This document shows, piece after piece, positions 60,308-64,000 of a stretch of 64,000 nt of DNA. Origin of the DNA: Thermococcaceae archaeon. Its GTDB lineage: Archaea > Methanobacteriota_B > Thermococci > Thermococcales > Thermococcaceae. The notes under the pieces were generated by a model. It ran no database searches and was not told the DNA's origin. It saw only the letters and a program-made list of their open reading frames with translations. The stretch covers positions 44,116 to 108,115 of the forward strand of contig JASGLT010000004.1 in the NCBI GenBank assembly GCA_030156945.1. Direction: 5' to 3'. Position numbers and translations under genes: made by a program. Within the stretch, counting starts at the first letter, position 1. Every line of letters begins with the position of its first letter.

Positions 60308-61381
60308 ATGGGTGCAGCAAACAATACCTCCTTCTGGGGGCAGGGGATCCTCGAACAGAAGCTCTTCTTCGAGATGACATTGGGGAGTGTCCTAAAGGCA
60401 GCGCTCATAATCGTGGTGGGCCTTCTAATAGCCAAAGCACTCAAAAGGTACCTCCTGAACCTCTCAAGGAGCACTAAATACGTGTGGATAATCAACGAGG
60501 ACACCGCATCAACGCTCCACAACCTGATACTCCTCGTCTCGTTTATATACTCGGTCAGGGCGCTGGGCCTCTCATTCTCTCTTGGGGGGATGGATGTAAG
60601 CAACGTTCTTACAGCGTTTTTCGTCTTCTACTTCTCATACCTCTTTGCCAAGAAGTCAAAGGACTACATGATAATGCGCTCTTCAAAGCAGAGGCTCCCC
60701 GAGGTTCAGCTCAAGGCGAAGCTCTTCTACTACACCCTCGTTACCCTGGCGTTCTTTATAGCCCTCAACATAGCTGGACTGAGCGGGAGGCTCTCGACGA
60801 TAATAGCTGCCGCTGGGATAACGGGTATCGTTTTGGGTTTCTCGGCCCAGACGGTCGTGGCCAACTTCATCTCGGGCATATTCATGTATTTCGACAAGCC
60901 CCTTAAGATAGGCGACCCCGTTGAAGTGGCCGGCTACTCCGGGATAGTCCACGATATAAGGATTCTCTCAACGAGGATAAGGACATGGGACGGTCTCCTC
61001 GTCAGGATTCCAAACGAGAAGCTCTTCAACAGCGACATAAAGAACCTCCAGAAATATCCGGCTAGGAGAGTTGACATAGTGGTTGGCATAGCCTACAAGG
61101 AAGATGCCCAGAGGGCGATAGACGTGATAAAGAAGACCCTCGACGAGATGCCCTACGTCCTGGCGGAGCCGGAGCCAATGGTCTTCGTTGATAACCTCGG
61201 GGACAGCAGCGTCAACATAGCTGTAAGGGCATGGGCACCGAGCGAGAGGTGGTTCGACGTGAGGTGGCAGATAGTTCAGAAAATAAAGGAGGCTCTGGAT
61301 AGAGAAGGCATCGAGATACCCTTCCCGCAGAGGGTCAACTGGTTCGCGGAGGAGCTGAGGGTGAAGGTGGAGAAGGACTGA
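60308..61381 (+). CDS. mscS: small-conductance mechanosensitive channel (MscS family)
   Basis: A 357-residue channel that opens on membrane stretch to release solutes in hypo-osmotic shock. Three to four N-terminal helices precede the pore helix region GITGIVLGFSAQTVVANFIS near 175, the MscS hallmark of spaced Gly/Ala and the SAQ motif, then the beta domain (FDKPLKIGDPVEVAGYSGIV) and C-terminal ferredoxin-like domain. The ATG at 60308 follows GAGGTGGTGAG. It probably forms one transcript with DUF432. Confidence 0.93.
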   Translation: MGAANNTSFWGQGILEQKLFFEMTLGSVLKAALIIVVGLLIAKALKRYLLNLSRSTKYVWIINEDTASTLHNLILLVSFIYSVRALGLSFSLGGMDVSNVLTAFFVFYFSYLFAKKSKDYMIMRSSKQRLPEVQLKAKLFYYTLVTLAFFIALNIAGLSGRLSTIIAAAGITGIVLGFSAQTVVANFISGIFMYFDKPLKIGDPVEVAGYSGIVHDIRILSTRIRTWDGLLVRIPNEKLFNSDIKNLQKYPARRVDIVVGIAYKEDAQRAIDVIKKTLDEMPYVLAEPEPMVFVDNLGDSSVNIAVRAWAPSERWFDVRWQIVQKIKEALDREGIEIPFPQRVNWFAEELRVKVEKD

Positions 61382-61582
61382 CCCAACTCCCCATTTTTCT
61401 ATACTCAACTGGAGGATCTTTTGCCCTTTAAAGCCAAACGTTGGACAAGTTGGATGACATACTCAAAAGATCACGTTATCTTTAGTTTTTATTGTTAAAC
61501 ACTTCTACCACTTAAATATCATCAACACAATGATCAAAAACTTTATATACATACTGGGCAAGTTATTTATAGTGATGTCCTT

Positions 61583-62032
61583 ATGAAAAGAACATACATT
61601 ATAGGTGTGAGTGTAATATTTAGTATTTTGCTAGTATTTGCAAAAGCGGGTGCTGTATTCGCGACTGAACCTCCACATCATGAAGAACAAGAAATAGGAG
61701 CCTTAATGGACCCCGGCTTCAGAGACCCTGTCGTTCAAGACTCCGATAAGGTTGGGGGGGAGTATGACCCATATATAGATGCTGCATATGTCTACATTAG
61801 TGGGAAGGCAAGTCAACTATACCCGCCTCTGCTTTATAATATCCGAAAGTATGCTATAGCATACCCACAATGCCACTTAGTCTATACTACTGGGACTCCT
61901 GGGACAGTAGCATATGGGTTTGCTTGGATCCACGCAGAAACAACTTGTGGCGAGTTGTCTGCAGAGATACATTGGATTGAAGGTCATGGAGCAATGGGAA
62001 CAGCGAACGAAGAATCAACATCAACAAACTGA
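61583..62032 (+). CDS. small secreted protein, 149 aa
   Basis: An exported protein of A/T-rich codon use. The signal peptide MKRTYIIGVSVIFSILLVFA, then KAGAVFA, precedes a mature part of about 122 residues with one likely disulfide (Cys at about 97 and 121: YPQCHLVY and ETTCGEL) and a His/Glu-rich start (TEPPHHEEQEIG). Two TATA-like elements lie upstream (CTTTATATAC at 61541 and GTTATTTATA near 61562). I recognise no family. Next to a membrane protein and an ABC-2-type permease, it could be an exported toxin or signal, but that is speculative. Confidence 0.7.
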   Translation: MKRTYIIGVSVIFSILLVFAKAGAVFATEPPHHEEQEIGALMDPGFRDPVVQDSDKVGGEYDPYIDAAYVYISGKASQLYPPLLYNIRKYAIAYPQCHLVYTTGTPGTVAYGFAWIHAETTCGELSAEIHWIEGHGAMGTANEESTSTN

Positions 62033-62103
62033 ATATTTGTAGACCCCAATGGCCTTAACACCTGAACGTGATTAAGTGTCAGAAACAGCATGCGGTGGGC
62101 AAT

Positions 62104-63204
62104 ATGAGGGAACACGCAGGGTTACGAACCAAGAGGGGAGTTTTATCTCTTTTCGTGTTTTTCCTTGCCATCTCAACTCTGAGTACCGTGGTGTTCTCAA
62201 GACCATACTGGGCGATGCCGGGGACTTATTTTGAGTACACAGCCAGAGGGGAGCGTGCGGTAGTTATTGAATGTCACAACGGAACCGTATATTTTGGAAC
62301 CTATGGTGTGCTCAGGTGGGAGATACTGGATGTTGCCAAGGACCAAATCGAGCTAAAGGCCCAGCTCAGGGTTTACAACCTCACGATGCACTATCAGAGA
62401 GCACTAAATGCCGAAGAGGGTCTCAAAAAGGCCAGGGAATTAATCGAGAAGTACTCAAGTCTGAACTTCACACAAAGTGGACCCTGCAGATTTGCAGATG
62501 TTCAGGACGGGAGAGTCAAGGTATGTGACGGTGCTGAAGGTGTTCTCGTAACAATTGAAAAGACCAATCAAACTTACTGGCTATACGCAGGGGATAACGG
62601 AGCCACTGAGGGCCTGTTCTCAAATGAGACGATCCCAAATCTGTCGAGGTCTATAACTTTCAACGTGTCCCTTACGGACAATTCTGTTTTACGTAACGGC
62701 GAAAAGCTCGGAATGAACACGCTGTTTCTTACAGATTTGGATGTAAAAGGAAGAACCATTATGAACGGGTGGTTCATAAACGAAGTCAGGGAACTGAATG
62801 CGACAGTCCACACGAGATTTGGAGCCTTCAAACCCCCGGTTGTCTTAGTAACTACGAACTTTTACGGGAATTTATCCAACTTCGCACTCTACGATCCCGG
62901 CTCGGGGGTCTTAATTGAGGGATACACCCCGGTATCACCGATCTGGGAACTGTTCGGTTTCAAGAGAGTCCTTTTCTCAGATAGGGAGCACTTCAACAGG
63001 ACAGACGACCCCATAATCAAAAGCAAGGATATATACGGGTTCGGAATGGTTCTCGAAGATACTAACGCCTTTTATTCTGAAACTGGAATGCTTGAAAACG
63101 TCCAAATACCCCTCGATGCCATTGCCGTGTTTGTGCTGGCCATAACAGTTTTCTTGGTGGTTGGTTATGAAAGGGCTAAAACTCGTCGTATGGGAAAGCA
63201 ATGA
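62104..63204 (+). CDS. double-anchored exported protein
   Basis: A 366-residue protein with an N-terminal signal anchor (GVLSLFVFFLAISTLSTVVF), a large extracellular beta-rich region with many N-x-S/T sequons (NLTMHYQRALNAEEGLKKAR near 95), and a C-terminal membrane helix (AIAVFVLAITVFLVVGYERA) with a short basic tail. The ATG at 62104 follows GGTGGGCAAT; the upstream frame is weaker. It overlaps the permease gene by 38 bases. Proteins of this shape often sit beside ABC-2 permeases in Thermococcales; the role is unknown. Confidence 0.75.
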   Translation: MREHAGLRTKRGVLSLFVFFLAISTLSTVVFSRPYWAMPGTYFEYTARGERAVVIECHNGTVYFGTYGVLRWEILDVAKDQIELKAQLRVYNLTMHYQRALNAEEGLKKARELIEKYSSLNFTQSGPCRFADVQDGRVKVCDGAEGVLVTIEKTNQTYWLYAGDNGATEGLFSNETIPNLSRSITFNVSLTDNSVLRNGEKLGMNTLFLTDLDVKGRTIMNGWFINEVRELNATVHTRFGAFKPPVVLVTTNFYGNLSNFALYDPGSGVLIEGYTPVSPIWELFGFKRVLFSDREHFNRTDDPIIKSKDIYGFGMVLEDTNAFYSETGMLENVQIPLDAIAVFVLAITVFLVVGYERAKTRRMGKQ

Positions 63205-63865
63205 CCCAATAAAGGACTACATTCTCGTAATCCTCGCTGGAATCTCGGCCTTTTTCATGAAGATGAACTTAATAAAAGCCGTACCACTCATTTTGTCAAA
63301 CACTCCACAGTCGTGGCTTCATGATTCTCTTTTCATTATGTTCTCAGCGAGCACGTACATCCCGGTGAGCCTTGGTGTCTCAATTTTGACTGCCCTGACG
63401 ATAAGGGGAGAACGGGACGACGGCAGTTCCTACTTTCTGTACTCACTCCCCGTGTCAATCCGGACAATAATCCTTTCCAAAATCGTATGTGTCTACATGC
63501 ATTTCCTCGCAATCATATTGATCACACACATCTTGCTCTTTTCACTCCATTTCTCCTCCACCAATAGCCTCAAGGTTGTCGCAGCACATTTTCACGTTTT
63601 ACTCGCCTTTTACGCTTCGGTTCTCCTCTATATAGTAAGTCTGTCCGCACTCTTCTCGGTGCTGGTTCCAAATGCTCCAATCGCAGGCATGTTATCGTTT
63701 TTCACTGTCTTTGTCCTCACATACGTGAAAATTTTCAACCCAGTTTTGACACTCCAAAATATTGCAATAGAAAACGAGCTGAAAACGCTCTTGCCATACT
63801 TAGTCGTTTCAGCAGTTCTCATCCCTGCAGCAATAGAAATTTCCGCCAGGAGGGACGTGAGATGA
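63167..63865 (+). CDS. ABC-2-type permease
   Basis: A 232-residue polytopic protein with six predicted helices and the ABC-2 style loop ALTIRGERDDGSSYFLYSLP (near residue 75), where the family's membrane subunit contacts its ATPase through a cytoplasmic coupling region. The ATG at 63167 follows TTGGTGGTT. No ATP-binding subunit is in the window; it may lie beyond the right edge. The gene overlaps the next by 4 bases (ATGA). Substrate unknown; the small secreted protein upstream is one candidate. Confidence 0.78.
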   Translation: MKGLKLVVWESNDPIKDYILVILAGISAFFMKMNLIKAVPLILSNTPQSWLHDSLFIMFSASTYIPVSLGVSILTALTIRGERDDGSSYFLYSLPVSIRTIILSKIVCVYMHFLAIILITHILLFSLHFSSTNSLKVVAAHFHVLLAFYASVLLYIVSLSALFSVLVPNAPIAGMLSFFTVFVLTYVKIFNPVLTLQNIAIENELKTLLPYLVVSAVLIPAAIEISARRDVR

Positions 63866-64000
63866 ACTCCTGGAAACTCGTTCCAGCGGTAATTTTTCTG
63901 ATCACCGCAGTGTCCATAGCGTTCCAACTTGCAACTGATACCGATGATGTCCGGTACCCTGTTCTACCCCTCGGGGCAACTGAAGTATCATGTTTCTACT
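63862..64000 (+). CDS. exported or membrane protein, cut by window edge
   Basis: The first 46 residues are visible: MNSWKLVPAVIFLITAVSIA is a signal or anchor helix, followed by ATDTDDVRYPVLPLGATEVS. The start overlaps the permease stop as ATGA. The remainder lies outside the window, so its family cannot be judged. It continues the surface and transport operon that begins near 62.1 kb. Confidence 0.65.
   Translation, partial: MNSWKLVPAVIFLITAVSIAFQLATDTDDVRYPVLPLGATEVSCFY

Overview
The window is chromosomal DNA from a hyperthermophilic euryarchaeon of the order Thermococcales, most likely a Thermococcus. Evidence is the formate-dependent archaeal purine route (purT, purP), split GMP synthetase, Rpo7/Spt4, the three-gene RPA operon, aIF2-gamma, Taw1, GGTGGTG-type ribosome binding sites and A/T-rich TATA promoters. 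The sequence is gene-dense, with many 1-4 nt ATGA or TGATG overlaps.

Positions 1-17.6 kb hold a purine biosynthesis cluster: purC (cut at the left edge), purM/purT (divergent), purD-purP, purS-purQ-purL-purP2, and the two GMP synthetase subunits. Three pur promoters (purT, purD, purS) each carry a pair of 14-bp palindrome-like sites exactly 42 bp apart, flanking the TATA box, which suggests one purine regulon. The cluster is interrupted by an A/T-rich two-gene membrane module (0.7-2.6 kb), a coupled pair of RecA/KaiC-like proteins without a normal Walker A motif (5.3-6.7 kb), and a VapBC-type toxin-antitoxin pair placed between the two GMP synthetase subunits.

Positions 17.9-30.2 kb, on the minus strand, look like one ten-gene operon. 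In transcription order it encodes a secreted alpha/alpha-toroid (squalene-cyclase-like) protein with a terminal EF-hand-like loop, a CetZ/FtsZ-family protein, a two-helix membrane protein, six proteins with pilin-like or related N-terminal anchors, and a DUF2101-like membrane protein. No secretion ATPase is present. This is my best candidate for an undescribed cell-surface or cell-shape system.

Positions 30.3-34.8 kb are housekeeping: Taw1, a methyltransferase, ribosomal S27ae and S24e, dephospho-CoA kinase, Spt4, Rpo7 and pyrophosphatase. A frameshifted scrap of a subtilisin-like protease lies among them. Positions 34.9-40.2 kb form a second surface module: two DUF1102 proteins, a SipW-type signal peptidase, a longer DUF1102-like protein and a DUF5305-like protein, with two winged-helix regulators upstream and a terminator-like hairpin dividing the operon.

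Positions 40.5-43.3 kb, between tRNA-Gln and tRNA-Asp/5S rRNA, hold a decayed mobile element with a surviving PemK/MazF-like toxin and a helical partner. Positions 43.5-51.6 kb return to core genes: ScpB, RPA41/14/32, DGGGP synthase, RNA 5'-kinase, EngB, a PRC-barrel coiled-coil protein, Sec61-beta and S6e. Positions 51.6-55.2 kb are accessory, with a duplicated promoter region and a membrane-protein gene broken by a 10-bp tandem duplication. Positions 55.3-61.4 kb carry aIF2-gamma, a PIN protein, an HD hydrolase, lipoproteins (one with a nonsense codon), DUF432 and MscS. The right end (61.5-64 kb) holds a small secreted protein followed by membrane and ABC-2-type permease genes, cut at the edge.
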